64,000 nt of DNA from GWF2-38-69 sp965228125 (GCA_965228125.1 OZ245791.1:558001-622000), one strand, 5' to 3'; shown: positions 8,843 through 17,974, counted from the first letter of the stretch. Notes: a model not told the origin generated them from the letters alone. Numbers and translations: made by a program.

Positions 8843-9805
8843 ATGTATATCAAAAGACTAGCAGCTTTATTTATTTCGTACTTAGTACTATCCCAAATAC
8901 AAATCCATGCCATTGAAGATAAAAATCTGGATAAATCGCTAATCGTATTTTGTGCGGATAGTTTAAATAAGCCAGCTAATCAAATGAAAGTTAAGTTTGA
9001 GAAAGAACATCCTGGAACTGAAATTATCTTGAAAATAGCAGGTAGTATAAAATGTGCCAGAGAAATAACAGAATTAGGCAGCCCCTGCGATGTATTTATA
9101 TCAGCAGATTATAATGTTATTAATGATATGCTTATTCCCAAATATGCTTCCTGGTGTATTAAATTCGCTTCTAATCAAATAGTTATCGCATACAATGAAA
9201 AATCACAATATGCTTCTGAAATTAATAGCACTAACTGGTATAAGATACTTCAACAATCAGGGATAACATGGGGACATACAAATAAAAATGATGATCCTTG
9301 TGGATACAGAGCACTACAAACTCTTAAATTAGCAGCTATTTATTATAAAGATTCAGATATATATCAGAACATCATAAAGAATAATTGTATTCAAAGGCCT
9401 ATGGATATAGAACTTGTATCTTTACTCAAACAGCAGAAAATCGATTATATTTTTGTATATAAATCAGTTGCGATACAAGATGGCCTTAAATACGTAGAAC
9501 TCCCTAAGGAAATAAATCTTGGCAGTGCAGACTTAAAGAAATACTATTCTCAGGTTTCAGTAGATATAGACGGGAAAAAGCCTGGGACAGAAATCATTCA
9601 AAAAGGCGAGCCTATGATTTATGGGCTAACAATTCCTAACAATGCTCCCAATAAAGAGACTGCAATTAAATTTGTAAAGTTTGTTTTAAGCAAAAATGAA
9701 GGCCTGGAAATAATGAATAAAAATGGGCAGCCTTCAGTAGTCCCTGCTCAAACAGAGACATATGATTCATTACCAGATAAATTAAAAAAATTTGCGACTA
9801 AATGA
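8843..9805 (+). CDS. WtpA/ModA-like extracellular solute-binding protein
   Basis: A 320-aa periplasmic binding protein of the molybdate/tungstate (WtpA, ModA) group. The signal peptide is MYIKRLAALFISYLVL. The conserved features are SLIVFCADSLNKP at the start of the mature protein, the SPCDVFISADYNVI segment and the C-terminal TAIKFVKFVLSKNEG helix. The ATG at 8843 is chosen because GGAGGTGG stands right before it; the longer reading frame from 8816 lacks such a site. No permease or ATPase follows, which is odd for a transporter component. It may serve a host permease or bind another oxyanion such as sulfate; that is a guess. Confidence 0.75.
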   Translation: MYIKRLAALFISYLVLSQIQIHAIEDKNLDKSLIVFCADSLNKPANQMKVKFEKEHPGTEIILKIAGSIKCAREITELGSPCDVFISADYNVINDMLIPKYASWCIKFASNQIVIAYNEKSQYASEINSTNWYKILQQSGITWGHTNKNDDPCGYRALQTLKLAAIYYKDSDIYQNIIKNNCIQRPMDIELVSLLKQQKIDYIFVYKSVAIQDGLKYVELPKEINLGSADLKKYYSQVSVDIDGKKPGTEIIQKGEPMIYGLTIPNNAPNKETAIKFVKFVLSKNEGLEIMNKNGQPSVVPAQTETYDSLPDKLKKFATK

Positions 9806-9931
9806 TAGCTACAAAATTCATATATAATTCTAGTAAAAGCTTAAATCTATCTGCGCTAAAAATTGATTTATGAGCATTTTTAGAATATAAGTGATTTTTT
9901 TAATAATGAAATCTATAGTTCAAACAAAAAA

Positions 9932-9968
9932 ATAAAGCTGTACCAGTTAATTTCCGGTACAGCTTTAT
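9932..9968. terminator. Bidirectional terminator hairpin
   Basis: A perfect 13-bp inverted repeat, ataaagctgtacc and its complement, with an 11-base loop. An A-run lies on the left and a short T-run on the right. It stands between the binding-protein gene on the plus strand and the small-peptide gene on the minus strand, so it can stop both transcripts. Confidence 0.75.
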
Positions 9969-9980
9969 GAAATCAATGTT

Positions 9981-10109
9981 TTACTCTTTCTGAGAATTAG
10001 CGGTTACTTCCTCAAGCCACTGTGAGATATAAGGCTCTGCTTTTTGAGCACCCTTATAACCGATGAATATCCCGATTCCAAGGATAATTCCACTAAATAA
10101 TGTATCCAT
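9981..10109 (-). CDS. Small membrane peptide, 42 aa
   Basis: The peptide starts MDTLFSGIILGIGIFIG, a single membrane segment, and ends in a charged tail (TANSQKE). AAAGGAGAAATGATT precedes the ATG, an excellent ribosome site. It closes the minus-strand phage-like block that begins with the DnaN-like gene. Small single-span peptides like this are common in phage and plasmid modules, but I do not recognise the family. Confidence 0.6.
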   Translation of the reverse strand: MDTLFSGIILGIGIFIGYKGAQKAEPYISQWLEEVTANSQKE

Positions 10110-10261
10110 AATCATTTCTCCTTTTAGGGTTAAAAATAAGCACCCAGTATAGTAGTACTGGGGTGGGTAAAAACAGGTGTTTCTGTGTGAAAAACCCCTC
10201 GATTAGGGTAGGTTTTTTAAAGCTATTTTCAGTTCGTTATAATTTTACTAAAATTTGAAAG

Positions 10262-10345
10262 TTATTCATTTTCTTCTTTTGTAAGAGCTTCTATTATAGC
10301 TGTAGCAACAGACGCAACAAGAATAAGTATTTTGATGTAATTCAT
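10262..10345 (-). CDS. Tiny hydrophobic peptide, 27 aa
   Basis: The peptide is MNYIKILILVASVATAIIEA plus a short acidic-basic tail. Its ATG overlaps the TGA stop of the DUF932 gene (ATGA), so translation is probably coupled. It has one membrane segment and belongs to the same transcription unit. Function unknown; the coupling is the main reason to believe it is a gene. Confidence 0.45.
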   Translation of the reverse strand: MNYIKILILVASVATAIIEALTKEENE

Positions 10346-11067
10346 GCTGCCTCCATTTTGTTATTAAGCCCGAAGAGTAAGCCAAGCTTCCTGTAGCATT
10401 GATCCGCCCTTACAGGTGAATACTTCTTAGCTATCTCCGTAAAGCTATTGTATAAACTCCACCTGTTGCGTTCAGAAAAATCTTCATATCTTGGATTTAC
10501 AAACTCTTCTATTACCGGGATAATGTCACAGCTTGGTATAGCTTTTTCTTCAGCAGCCTCTACTGTGATGAGCTTAGCCTGGTCTATTGTTATGCTCTGA
10601 CACTTCAGGTTATCAACATTTCTTTCAAGTCTGATAAACTGATGGGTTACAGCGTTAAAGGCTTCAGGGATTAATGTTTCTATCTCTATGCCGCTTGTAT
10701 GCTTACGGTGAATGGTAGTCTCTCCTCCAAACGCCAAATTATCGCACACAAGAATCGAGAGCCCTACTGTTAATCCTACAGCTAAACTCTTGTCATGGCT
10801 GTTTCTTATTCCCAATGCTCTTGAGTATTCTGGATGCCCTTCCGGGTGAAATCTTAATACTCCGAACAATTTATCACCGTTCGGGCTTAAGCCATACTCT
10901 TCAGAGCTTATTGCATAGCCTCTGTTTTTTGCTTCCTGTGAGACAAGTTCAGCTATGTGGTAATGAGGAACAGGCCTATAGGTCTTTGTTGGCATAGGTG
11001 TTGGTATTTTTATTAGTTCACTTCTTGGAACCCTGTTGGCTCCGCAATGTAAAATTAGTCCGTTCAT
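10342..11067 (-). CDS. DUF932 (phage/plasmid-related) protein
   Basis: A 241-aa protein of the DUF932 family, found in phages and plasmids and often near recombination genes; its biochemical role is not known. Recognisable parts are SSEEYGLSPNGDKLFGVLRF, the NSHDKSLAVGLTVGLSILVCDNLAF core and the following helical region. A CGGAGATAAATC site precedes the ATG. It follows a PD-(D/E)XK nuclease gene and is translationally linked to a tiny membrane peptide. It is somewhat shorter than many family members. Confidence 0.75.
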   Translation of the reverse strand: MNGLILHCGANRVPRSELIKIPTPMPTKTYRPVPHYHIAELVSQEAKNRGYAISSEEYGLSPNGDKLFGVLRFHPEGHPEYSRALGIRNSHDKSLAVGLTVGLSILVCDNLAFGGETTIHRKHTSGIEIETLIPEAFNAVTHQFIRLERNVDNLKCQSITIDQAKLITVEAAEEKAIPSCDIIPVIEEFVNPRYEDFSERNRWSLYNSFTEIAKKYSPVRADQCYRKLGLLFGLNNKMEAA

Positions 11068-11082
11068 GATTTATCTCCGTTG

Positions 11083-11910
11083 TTAAACTGCTATAGGCAG
11101 TGATATGGTTTTAGATTGGGTTTTATGCCAGGCTTTGCAGGCAGAGGCGTATTGGCAGCCGGAACAGTAGAAGCTCTGATCGTTAGGGAAGAATATTTCA
11201 GACTGAACAGCTCTCTCTGCTAAGGCTATAAGCTTTTCCAGCCGCTTAAAATCATTATTAAACCTGTAAGCAGGGTACTGAATGTACTGAGGGTCTTTGG
11301 TTTTTGTAATAACGTCATACCTGAAAAGACAGTCTTGGTTATAAGTCTTCCTATACGCATAACAGAAAACCGTAGCCTGTAAGTCCTTATTGGCTTTACT
11401 TTCAGGCCACTTCTTTTCAGCTGTTTTCCAGTCGATTATGACATTGGTGCCAAGATCATTTTTGACAAGAAGATCATATTCACCGATAAGAGGCTTTTCA
11501 GATGAAGCAACCTTAATGCTGAATACCTTGCCTACAGCCACAATGTTATCCTCAGTCCACTTCCTGCTCAGGCAGTCAATCATCTTTCTGCCTAAAGCAT
11601 CAAGTATATTGAACTCCTCAGCTGATATTTTGAAGTTGTTTGCGGCTTTGCACTCTATTTTCCATGCTTCGCTGAAGACTTCCTGTGCTTCCTGGGGATT
11701 TTCATATATACCTTGCTGCCTTAAAATAGCTATCCAGCTTGCGGCTTTGTGAAATGCAGAACCAAATAACAGGCTGACGGATGTCAGTTCAGGTTCAAGG
11801 TTGTAAATATACTTAAAAGCCCATTGCAGTGAACAAATATTAAGTAGGCCATTTAAACTGGAAAAGCTCCAGTGAGGCTTTGTTCGCAACTCTGTTAATA
11901 AGTTGTTCAT
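11083..11910 (-). CDS. PD-(D/E)XK nuclease, Cas4/RecB-like
   Basis: A 275-aa exonuclease-like protein. The catalytic core is IGEYDLL followed by NVIIDWKTAEKKW (the D and DxK motifs), with a downstream QATVFCYAY motif. A Cys near the N-terminus (LNICSLQWAFKYIY) and the C-terminal CSGCQYASACKAW cluster match the 4Fe-4S ligand pattern of Cas4/AddB-type nucleases. I prefer the ATG at 11910, which has GGAGGAAGTT before it, over the one at 11925, which only overlaps the previous stop. It probably processes DNA ends for recombination or replication of the element together with the clamp and DUF932 proteins. Confidence 0.8.
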   Translation of the reverse strand: MNNLLTELRTKPHWSFSSLNGLLNICSLQWAFKYIYNLEPELTSVSLLFGSAFHKAASWIAILRQQGIYENPQEAQEVFSEAWKIECKAANNFKISAEEFNILDALGRKMIDCLSRKWTEDNIVAVGKVFSIKVASSEKPLIGEYDLLVKNDLGTNVIIDWKTAEKKWPESKANKDLQATVFCYAYRKTYNQDCLFRYDVITKTKDPQYIQYPAYRFNNDFKRLEKLIALAERAVQSEIFFPNDQSFYCSGCQYASACKAWHKTQSKTISLPIAV

Positions 11911-11921
11911 AACTTCCTCCC

Positions 11922-12371
11922 TCATGCGGCGGCATAATTGCTGATGCTTTTTATCAGAGCGCTACAATTCTGCCTGCTTAATTGTGAAACATCGTTACAC
12001 CCGCACTTCTGAAGATAGCCAACAAGAGAGATATTGAGCTTACGGGCAAGGTCGGTCAAATATTTTACTTGCCTGGGGCTTGCAGGATCGTTAATCTGTT
12101 GCCTGGTTGCTTGTTTCTGAGTAGATAATGACGAAGGATGTTTTAATTGTTGTTGATGATGCTGACGAGCATTGCTATTCTGGGCATTGCTATTTATTTC
12201 AGTTTCTACAGACTGGCGCACCATTTCAAAGGTCGTATGTATTTTTTCCCTTAGTTGTTCCTGAGTCAATCCATCAGGTATTTCTAACTCAATAGAGGCA
12301 GAATAACCTTTTGAACTGAACTCTGTTTCTGCAGGGACTTTCTTGTTGAATGAGGCGTTTAACTTTAGCAT
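11922..12371 (-). CDS. Phage-like accessory protein, 149 aa
   Basis: I do not recognise a named family. The N-terminal half (residues 1-60) reads like a beta-sheet domain with GYSASIELEIPDGLTQEQLR. A Q/N/S-rich linker follows, about residues 60-95. The C-terminal part has DPASPRQVKYLTDLARKLNI and a short Cys pair (KCGCNDVSQL). This type of C-terminal domain occurs in phage proteins encoded beside recombinases and nucleases. AGGAGTAATAAAC precedes the ATG. It lies between the clamp and nuclease genes, so a DNA-binding accessory role is inferred. Confidence 0.6.
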   Translation of the reverse strand: MLKLNASFNKKVPAETEFSSKGYSASIELEIPDGLTQEQLREKIHTTFEMVRQSVETEINSNAQNSNARQHHQQQLKHPSSLSTQKQATRQQINDPASPRQVKYLTDLARKLNISLVGYLQKCGCNDVSQLSRQNCSALIKSISNYAAA

Positions 12372-12462
12372 GTTTATTACTCCTGACTTTGCGGATTAAA
12401 ACAAAGAAGCCGTCTTCGCTTACACGAAAACAGCCTCATTTATAGTCTTCTTATAGGATTAC

Positions 12463-13890
12463 TTAAAATCCTGATACTTTCTTGAGTTTATCTATCAGCT
12501 CGCTGGCAACTTTGAATTCTTTTTCCTTGGCCTTGGTACTTTTTTGTATATTCCGGAGCTGGTTGCTGACATCTATAGAGATATCAATTATCTCTCTTGC
12601 CTTGCTTCTTACTGAGCTAATCTTGTTAATGAGTTCTTCCATTAGGTCAGTTTTTACTTCTGTTCCCTGGAATGTTGGTGTGTAATTTTGTTTGGCTGTT
12701 TTTGGTGTAGTTGTTTCCATTTTGGATTCCTCCTTGGGCTTTATAATTTGTGTAACGGTCTCTTTTGAGTTAATTGTTCCTTCGATTTGCTTAACGATTT
12801 CCTCGTGAGTCTTCATAGGCATAAAGACCATAAACGAGTCGCTGTTGCCTGATGCGATAATCGGTGAGTTACCTTCATTAAAACTGAACTTGTTGAATCC
12901 CAGACTGAAAGCTCTAAGCAAGAACTCGCTCTTTATTGTTTTAATAATTGCTTTATTGCTGCCTTCTCTGGCTACAGGCAAAGTTATAGACTTGCCATTA
13001 GATATATCTTCTGAAAAAATCGTCAGCTTTTCTTTGTCTAGATGCAAATGGATGGCTTTTAAATTAGATGAATATTTTAGGTTTGGAATTTCTGATTTTA
13101 GCCTTTCAGTATCTCCTTTAAGTATCGTAAAGGAAGCGGCGCTTTCCTTTGGTATGACATTCATGTAATTTGGATAAGTCTCTTCTGAAAGTTTTACAGA
13201 GTATTCCCATCTGTAGTTAGAGATGCAGAGATATTTGAAACCATTAAATTTCTGTATCCCTATTGAACTATCTCTATCAGAAAAGACAGCGCTGCTTATG
13301 AATTTCGTTACAGGAATAAGAGCCTTTTCATTAATACTTGCATCTAAGGCTAACTTTATCAGTTCTACGGCATTCGAGGCGACTACTGCTTTCTCTTCAA
13401 GAAGAAGGCATTTTAACGCCGCCCTTACAGACTCCTTTGCCGCGGCTGAAGGAATAGCCGATTGAATGACTTTTAGAGCGTCTTTTGAGATAGTTCCGAG
13501 TTTTGTTTTGGATATATCAGGTATATCTGGCCAGTCAAATTGCTGATAGCTCATTAGAGTCTTTTCCTGATATTCCTCGATGTCTGAAGAAATTCGTATA
13601 TCTCCTTTATATGACTTGGTGAGCGTATAGGTTGAGGCTGATTTTGAATACTCTAGGTAGTCCTTAAGTTCATCCAAACTAACTACCATAGAGGTCACTG
13701 CCTCTTCTGATTTTCCTTTGATGTTAAAGGAAAGGTGTTCATTGAGGTTCGTTGCTGAAATCCTTAATCCTGTAATAGCACTGCTTATCCGTACACAGGA
13801 CAGAATTGGAACAGACGGATTTTTTGTTATTACTTTTGATAGTGAGGCGATTGCCTCTTTAAGATTGTTGCGTTCTATGGTTATGCTCAT
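12463..13890 (-). CDS. DnaN-like sliding clamp with C-terminal extension
   Basis: A 475-aa protein. Residues 1 to about 365 match the three-domain DNA polymerase III beta clamp: MSITIERNNLKEAIASLSKV, PSVPILSCVRI, SNAVELIKLALDA and a C-terminal PIIASGNSDSFMVFMPMK that resembles the clamp end. After it comes a Lys/Thr-rich linker and a helical, probably coiled-coil tail of about 70 residues, which chromosomal clamps lack. ATAGGAGTAACA precedes the ATG. Carried by an island, it may recruit host polymerase or protect element replication. This is the first gene of a six-gene minus-strand unit reaching to 9981. Confidence 0.8.
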   Translation of the reverse strand: MSITIERNNLKEAIASLSKVITKNPSVPILSCVRISSAITGLRISATNLNEHLSFNIKGKSEEAVTSMVVSLDELKDYLEYSKSASTYTLTKSYKGDIRISSDIEEYQEKTLMSYQQFDWPDIPDISKTKLGTISKDALKVIQSAIPSAAAKESVRAALKCLLLEEKAVVASNAVELIKLALDASINEKALIPVTKFISSAVFSDRDSSIGIQKFNGFKYLCISNYRWEYSVKLSEETYPNYMNVIPKESAASFTILKGDTERLKSEIPNLKYSSNLKAIHLHLDKEKLTIFSEDISNGKSITLPVAREGSNKAIIKTIKSEFLLRAFSLGFNKFSFNEGNSPIIASGNSDSFMVFMPMKTHEEIVKQIEGTINSKETVTQIIKPKEESKMETTTPKTAKQNYTPTFQGTEVKTDLMEELINKISSVRSKAREIIDISIDVSNQLRNIQKSTKAKEKEFKVASELIDKLKKVSGF

Positions 13891-13932
13891 TGTTACTCCT
13901 ATGATTAAAGTTGATTAGATATAAACAGCAAA

Positions 13933-13964
13933 ACTCCCTCCTGCTCGATTAGGCAGGAAGGAGT
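13933..13964. terminator. Inverted repeat upstream of the clamp operon
   Basis: actccctcctgc pairs with gcaggaaggagt (one mismatch) across an 8-base loop. It sits between the start of the clamp gene and the RiPP cluster. It could act as a terminator or as an operator; the T-runs are poor in both directions. Confidence 0.4.
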
Positions 13965-14271
13965 CATTTAATATTTTGAGTCTGAAGTTTTATAAATAGA
14001 AGATTTTTAGAATAAAGATATGAAGACGAAATTGGGCAAAAATACCCCGACAGTCTATGGGAGTTTTAGGCCTAAAATCTCTCAGAAAACAGTGCCGTGT
14101 ATAGTAGTATTGAGTGTACTGTTTTATTCGTTCAATGTAATGATATATACCTCAAAAATTTTGATCTACAGTATGTAGTAATTTGAAGAGCTAAACCTAC
14201 TTATAGAATTGCTGATTTGTAAATTGAAAGCTATGCAATATTTTTTAGGGAAAAATGATCAGGTTTATTTT
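13965..14271. other. Intergenic region before cysC
   Basis: About 300 bases without a convincing gene. A 55-codon ORF from 14020 lacks a ribosome site and was not accepted. A motif tatagtagtattg near 14101 resembles tatagtagtactg near 10147, so it may be an element-specific operator; this rests on two copies only. Confidence 0.3.
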
Positions 14272-14820
14272 ATGCAGAAAAATCAATTAAATAATAATTC
14301 ATATACGATATGGCTGACAGGGCTGAGCGGTTCTGGAAAAACCACGATAGCTAACGCTTTGCATCAGGAGTTTGCCAGTATGGATATCCCTTCGTATGTA
14401 TTAGATGGGGATATTTTAAGGAACGGTCTGAATAAAGGCCTTGGTTTTTTGGCTGAAGACAGGTCGGAAAATATCAGAAGGGCATCTGAAGTATGCAGGA
14501 TACTTAACGATGCCGGAGTGCTGGTTATTGCTGCCTTTATTTCGCCATTTGTTAAAGACAGAAAACTGGCTTCAGAGATTATCGGGAAAGGTAATTTTTT
14601 TGAAATTTATATAGAAGCTGATATCGATACTTGTATTTCCCGTGATCCTAAAGGACTGTATCAAAAAGCTATTAAAGGTCTTATTCCTGAATTTACCGGA
14701 ATTAGTTCTCCATACGAAACACCTGAAAAACCTGTTCTGAAAATTAATACTTCTAAAGTTTCAGTAAAAGAATCCGTTGAAATGCTTATTGAGCTTTTAC
14801 GTTCGGAAAAAGCCTTATGA
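14272..14820 (+). CDS. cysC: Adenylylsulfate (APS) kinase
   Basis: A 182-aa kinase that phosphorylates APS with ATP to make PAPS, the sulfate donor of sulfotransferases. The P-loop GLSGSGKT is intact at residues 17-24. LDGDILRNGLNKGLGF and the DRSENIRR motif that binds APS follow in the usual order, and the later FISPF segment and the short substrate lid are present. The ATG at 14272 gives the normal family N-terminus; earlier starts add an unmatched extension. It converges with the nucleotidyltransferase gene two bases away. It likely replaces the dead kinase domain at the end of the CysN in this cluster. Confidence 0.92.
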   Translation: MQKNQLNNNSYTIWLTGLSGSGKTTIANALHQEFASMDIPSYVLDGDILRNGLNKGLGFLAEDRSENIRRASEVCRILNDAGVLVIAAFISPFVKDRKLASEIIGKGNFFEIYIEADIDTCISRDPKGLYQKAIKGLIPEFTGISSPYETPEKPVLKINTSKVSVKESVEMLIELLRSEKAL

Positions 14821-14822
14821 AT

Positions 14823-15953
14823 TTAAACTTTCTTAAGGTATCTCGCATTTGCCCATCGATAGACACACAAAAAGGAATGTATGAAAATATACAGGAAATG
14901 GAGTTTTTCAGGAAGAGGCAGGGTCACCATGTTATGCTTTGCGAAAAAATTCTTTTCGTATATATAGAATTTGTATTTGAATCCGTTTTTAAGAATTAGC
15001 AGATGATACATAAGCGAAAACTTTTTTCTGCATTCAAAAATAAATGAGCCTCTTTTGGAAACATCTCGAGGCGTATGAATAGCTTTCAGATTGTTAATAA
15101 TAATTTTTTCTACATTCTTATCTTTTTGAGCAAAACATCTAATATCTGGATATGTAAAATTGCTGAAAATTTTATTACAAGTTAGCAGTGAACTTGCCAG
15201 TATCCTTTCCATTTTATATTTTCCAAAGAGATGTATTGCCTTTTGAAAATCAAATTGCTCCTTTGAAGCAATAGTATAAATATCAGTAAGCCACATAAGC
15301 CTGAAATACCTATGTACTGATCCATGAATCATGAGAAACAGCAGAGTATTTTCATAGGAAAGCACAGGCATGTCAATACCAAGGACCTTTACTGCTCTCT
15401 TATTCTCGAAAGGATTAATTTCAGGAGCTAAATATTTATTGTCAAAAAGCCTTGTGTGGACTTCTGTTTGCACATTGTTTTTTTTATTTTTAATATGAAA
15501 GTGATGAGCATATTTAAGATAATATTCGCATTCAATATCATGCGTGGTTTTTAAGAGGTGAATCACTTTCTGGGCATCTTCCTTTCTTATCAGGATATCT
15601 ATGTCTTTTGATGGCCTTATCCCTATATCCCCATAGAGCTCCATTGAAAGCGGGATGCCTTTCAATACCAGGAATTCTATCTTGTTTTCATTAAAAAGTT
15701 TTGCTAAAGAACATAACTCCATTACTCTTTTCATGGTTTTCTGTTTATTCTGTTCATTAAGGATGTAAAGTTCTTTAATTTCTTCCTCTGTAAAATATTT
15801 TTGTAATTCATCTGCATTTTGTCTTGCTATTAGAGGCAATACCCTATGATGCAGCGCTAGGTCAATTAACGACATATTTGGATGTTTTTCTTGTATTGAT
15901 AAAAGCGTTTTAACCAGAGGTAAGTATATGTTATCCATCTTCATTAAATTCAT
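14823..15953 (-). CDS. Lasso-cluster nucleotidyltransferase family protein
   Basis: A 376-aa protein of the NTP_transf_5-type nucleotidyltransferases. The signature FLVLKGIPLSMELYGDIGIRPSKDIDILI spans residues about 97-125 and holds the metal-binding DID pair. A His-rich helical region (HHFHIKN, MIHGSVHRYFRLMW) follows. Members of this family recur in lasso-peptide clusters of the paeninodin type, where they are thought to modify the peptide or its phosphate. CAAGGAGATTTCA precedes the ATG. It is divergent from the cyclase gene with about 75 bases between them, so the two probably share a promoter region. Confidence 0.8.
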   Translation of the reverse strand: MNLMKMDNIYLPLVKTLLSIQEKHPNMSLIDLALHHRVLPLIARQNADELQKYFTEEEIKELYILNEQNKQKTMKRVMELCSLAKLFNENKIEFLVLKGIPLSMELYGDIGIRPSKDIDILIRKEDAQKVIHLLKTTHDIECEYYLKYAHHFHIKNKKNNVQTEVHTRLFDNKYLAPEINPFENKRAVKVLGIDMPVLSYENTLLFLMIHGSVHRYFRLMWLTDIYTIASKEQFDFQKAIHLFGKYKMERILASSLLTCNKIFSNFTYPDIRCFAQKDKNVEKIIINNLKAIHTPRDVSKRGSFIFECRKKFSLMYHLLILKNGFKYKFYIYEKNFFAKHNMVTLPLPEKLHFLYIFIHSFLCVYRWANARYLKKV

Positions 15954-16027
15954 TGAAATCTCCTTGTATTAAAGATATCGTTTGCTCCTGTGTTATCAAT
16001 AATATTTTCGAGGATAAGGGATATAAA

Positions 16028-17881
16028 ATGATCGCTGGGATTTTTTTGAGGAGAGAAAAAAAACTCGAGTCTCTATCGTATAAAGACACAATAGCTGTTA
16101 CTCTCAATCAGTTTAAAACGGCCGATAAGGTCGGATTATATCATAACGATAATGTGCTTCTTGTACAAACTACAAGATTTAATACTCCTGAATCATTTTT
16201 TGATCCTACCCCTTATATAGACAATGCTACAGGGAACGTAATAGTTTCCTGGGGAATACTGACCAACAGAGAAGAGCTGGCCAGAAAACTTGGTCTTGCT
16301 TCTGAAAGCTTGAAGGAAGTGTGTGATTCCGAACTTATCATGAAAAGCTATCTTAAATGGGGAGAAGAATGTGTTTCTTACATTTACGGAGATTTCTCAT
16401 ATGCGATTTACGATAAGAAGAAAGATTCCATGTTTTGTTCAGTAGATCATATGGGAGTAAAACCTTTCTACTACTACATCTCAGATGATTATTTTATCTT
16501 TGCTTCAACTTTAGCAGTATTTCATAGTCTGAAAATTGTCCCTATGAAACCTGATATGGAATGGGCTGCAAAATATATGCTGCATCTCTCTATGGATTTT
16601 GAGAAAACAGCCTACCATGATATTTTTAAGCTTAAGCCTGCCAATAGCATCAAAGTAAGCAGAGATAATCACAGCATCAGACAATACTTCACGTTCAACC
16701 CTGAAGAGAATCATTCACTTGGCAAGATTGAAAACTATCTTGAAATATATAAAGAGCTCTTAAACAAAGCGGTTTCTTTCAGGATAAGGACTAAATATAA
16801 TCTCGGTTCCGAAACAAGCGGAGGGATAGATTCATCCACAGTAACAGCTCTGGCGGCTAAACTCTTTGACCAGCCGATTGATAACTTCTATGCATTTGGC
16901 TTTGCCTTTCTTGAATATGAACCGCAATACATTCTTCAGGTCAGCCAGAAGTATGGGATAGTCAATAATTTCATCTGCTGTGGCATGCAAAGTAAAAATA
17001 ATGAGATAAATGACCGTGCATTAAAAATCATGGGTTCGCCTGTTGAACACGGCAATGCAACCTTTCATACAATTTTCTATGAAAAAGCTAATACTGAAAA
17101 TATAAGGACATTGTTATCGGGGTTCGGAGGGGATGAATTCGTCACTACTATTCACGGATACTTGCTCCTGGAGCAATTAATAGAAGAGAAGAAATATTTT
17201 CAGCTATATAAAAATTTGCATGGCAATCATATTACCCGTCCCTTACGGTTCGCTAAAAAGTATTGTAAGCATAAATTCAAGAAAGAAGAATACAATCAAC
17301 GTTTTCTAAACGCCTGGAATCAGAGATGGCCGTATTGTTTAATCAAAGACGAAGTAATAGAAGCTTACGAATTAAAGAATAAATATTTTGAGACCGCTAA
17401 ATTTGATGCCGGCTACACTAATATCAATGCTTTTACTCTTGAGAACCGTTTTGCCCCGTTTGTCCCCACGAGAATGGGGAATTGCTCTCTTGTAGCCGAT
17501 TCTTATGGAATAGATTACCGCTGGCCCTTGCTGGATGTACAAATGATTCAGTTTTTCCTCTCTATTCCTTCCTCAATGAAGTACCATAAAGGCACAGGGC
17601 GATATTTCCACCGTAAAGCTGTTGATGATATCGTGCCAAAGATGGTGAACTGGAAGCCAAGCAAATACATGGGAGAAAAAGTCAAAGAACGTGTTGACGA
17701 AATTGCTTTCTGTAACTTAGATCTCCATGCCTCATTAAATGATATAGTCGATGTCAAAAAAATGGACAAGCTTGTCTCTTTGGATAAAAATAAGAAAAAC
17801 AGCAAGGAAATTGAGTTTAGCTACAGGAGAAATATCTCTTCTGTTGCTGCCGTTAATCAATGGCTTAAAACTTTCCATTAA
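16028..17881 (+). CDS. Asparagine synthetase-like lasso-peptide cyclase (C protein)
   Basis: A 617-aa protein that should adenylate an Asp or Glu side chain and close the macrolactam ring of a lasso peptide. The N-terminal glutaminase-like domain starts MIAGIF and lacks the catalytic Cys2 of true asparagine synthetases, as lasso cyclases do. The synthetase domain has the pyrophosphate loop SGGIDSST near residue 260 and a later LLSGFGGDEFV. The ATG at 16028 follows GATAAGGGATATAAA; the longer frame from 15953 overlaps the divergent gene. Neighbours (leader-binding protein, leader protease, exporter) support the lasso reading over primary asparagine synthesis. Confidence 0.88.
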   Translation: MIAGIFLRREKKLESLSYKDTIAVTLNQFKTADKVGLYHNDNVLLVQTTRFNTPESFFDPTPYIDNATGNVIVSWGILTNREELARKLGLASESLKEVCDSELIMKSYLKWGEECVSYIYGDFSYAIYDKKKDSMFCSVDHMGVKPFYYYISDDYFIFASTLAVFHSLKIVPMKPDMEWAAKYMLHLSMDFEKTAYHDIFKLKPANSIKVSRDNHSIRQYFTFNPEENHSLGKIENYLEIYKELLNKAVSFRIRTKYNLGSETSGGIDSSTVTALAAKLFDQPIDNFYAFGFAFLEYEPQYILQVSQKYGIVNNFICCGMQSKNNEINDRALKIMGSPVEHGNATFHTIFYEKANTENIRTLLSGFGGDEFVTTIHGYLLLEQLIEEKKYFQLYKNLHGNHITRPLRFAKKYCKHKFKKEEYNQRFLNAWNQRWPYCLIKDEVIEAYELKNKYFETAKFDAGYTNINAFTLENRFAPFVPTRMGNCSLVADSYGIDYRWPLLDVQMIQFFLSIPSSMKYHKGTGRYFHRKAVDDIVPKMVNWKPSKYMGEKVKERVDEIAFCNLDLHASLNDIVDVKKMDKLVSLDKNKKNSKEIEFSYRRNISSVAAVNQWLKTFH

Positions 17882-17888
17882 TCCTGAG

Positions 17889-17960
17889 ATGAAGAAAATA
17901 CAACTAACCACGAACGACTCGAAAAATGATGAAGTTGGCACATTCATTATCGCAGGCTGA
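17889..17960 (+). CDS. Possible short peptide, 23 aa
   Basis: A short ORF, MKKIQLTTNDSKNDEVGTFI plus three residues, lies in the gap between the cyclase and the ATP-grasp gene on the same strand. It has the look of a tiny RiPP precursor, but there is no clear ribosome site and the tail has no acidic residue placed to form a lasso ring. I list it only as a weak candidate. Confidence 0.15.
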   Translation: MKKIQLTTNDSKNDEVGTFIIAG

Positions 17961-17974
17961 GCTTATTTTAAAGC

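Noticed and set aside
14020..14187. 55-codon ORF upstream of cysC as a precursor
   Set aside because: No ribosome site and no leader motif; its hydrophobic C-terminus does not look like a lasso core.
17735..17960. Overlapping frames at the end of the cyclase gene
   Set aside because: They are shadows of the cyclase; only the last 23 codons extend into the gap and are listed as a weak candidate.
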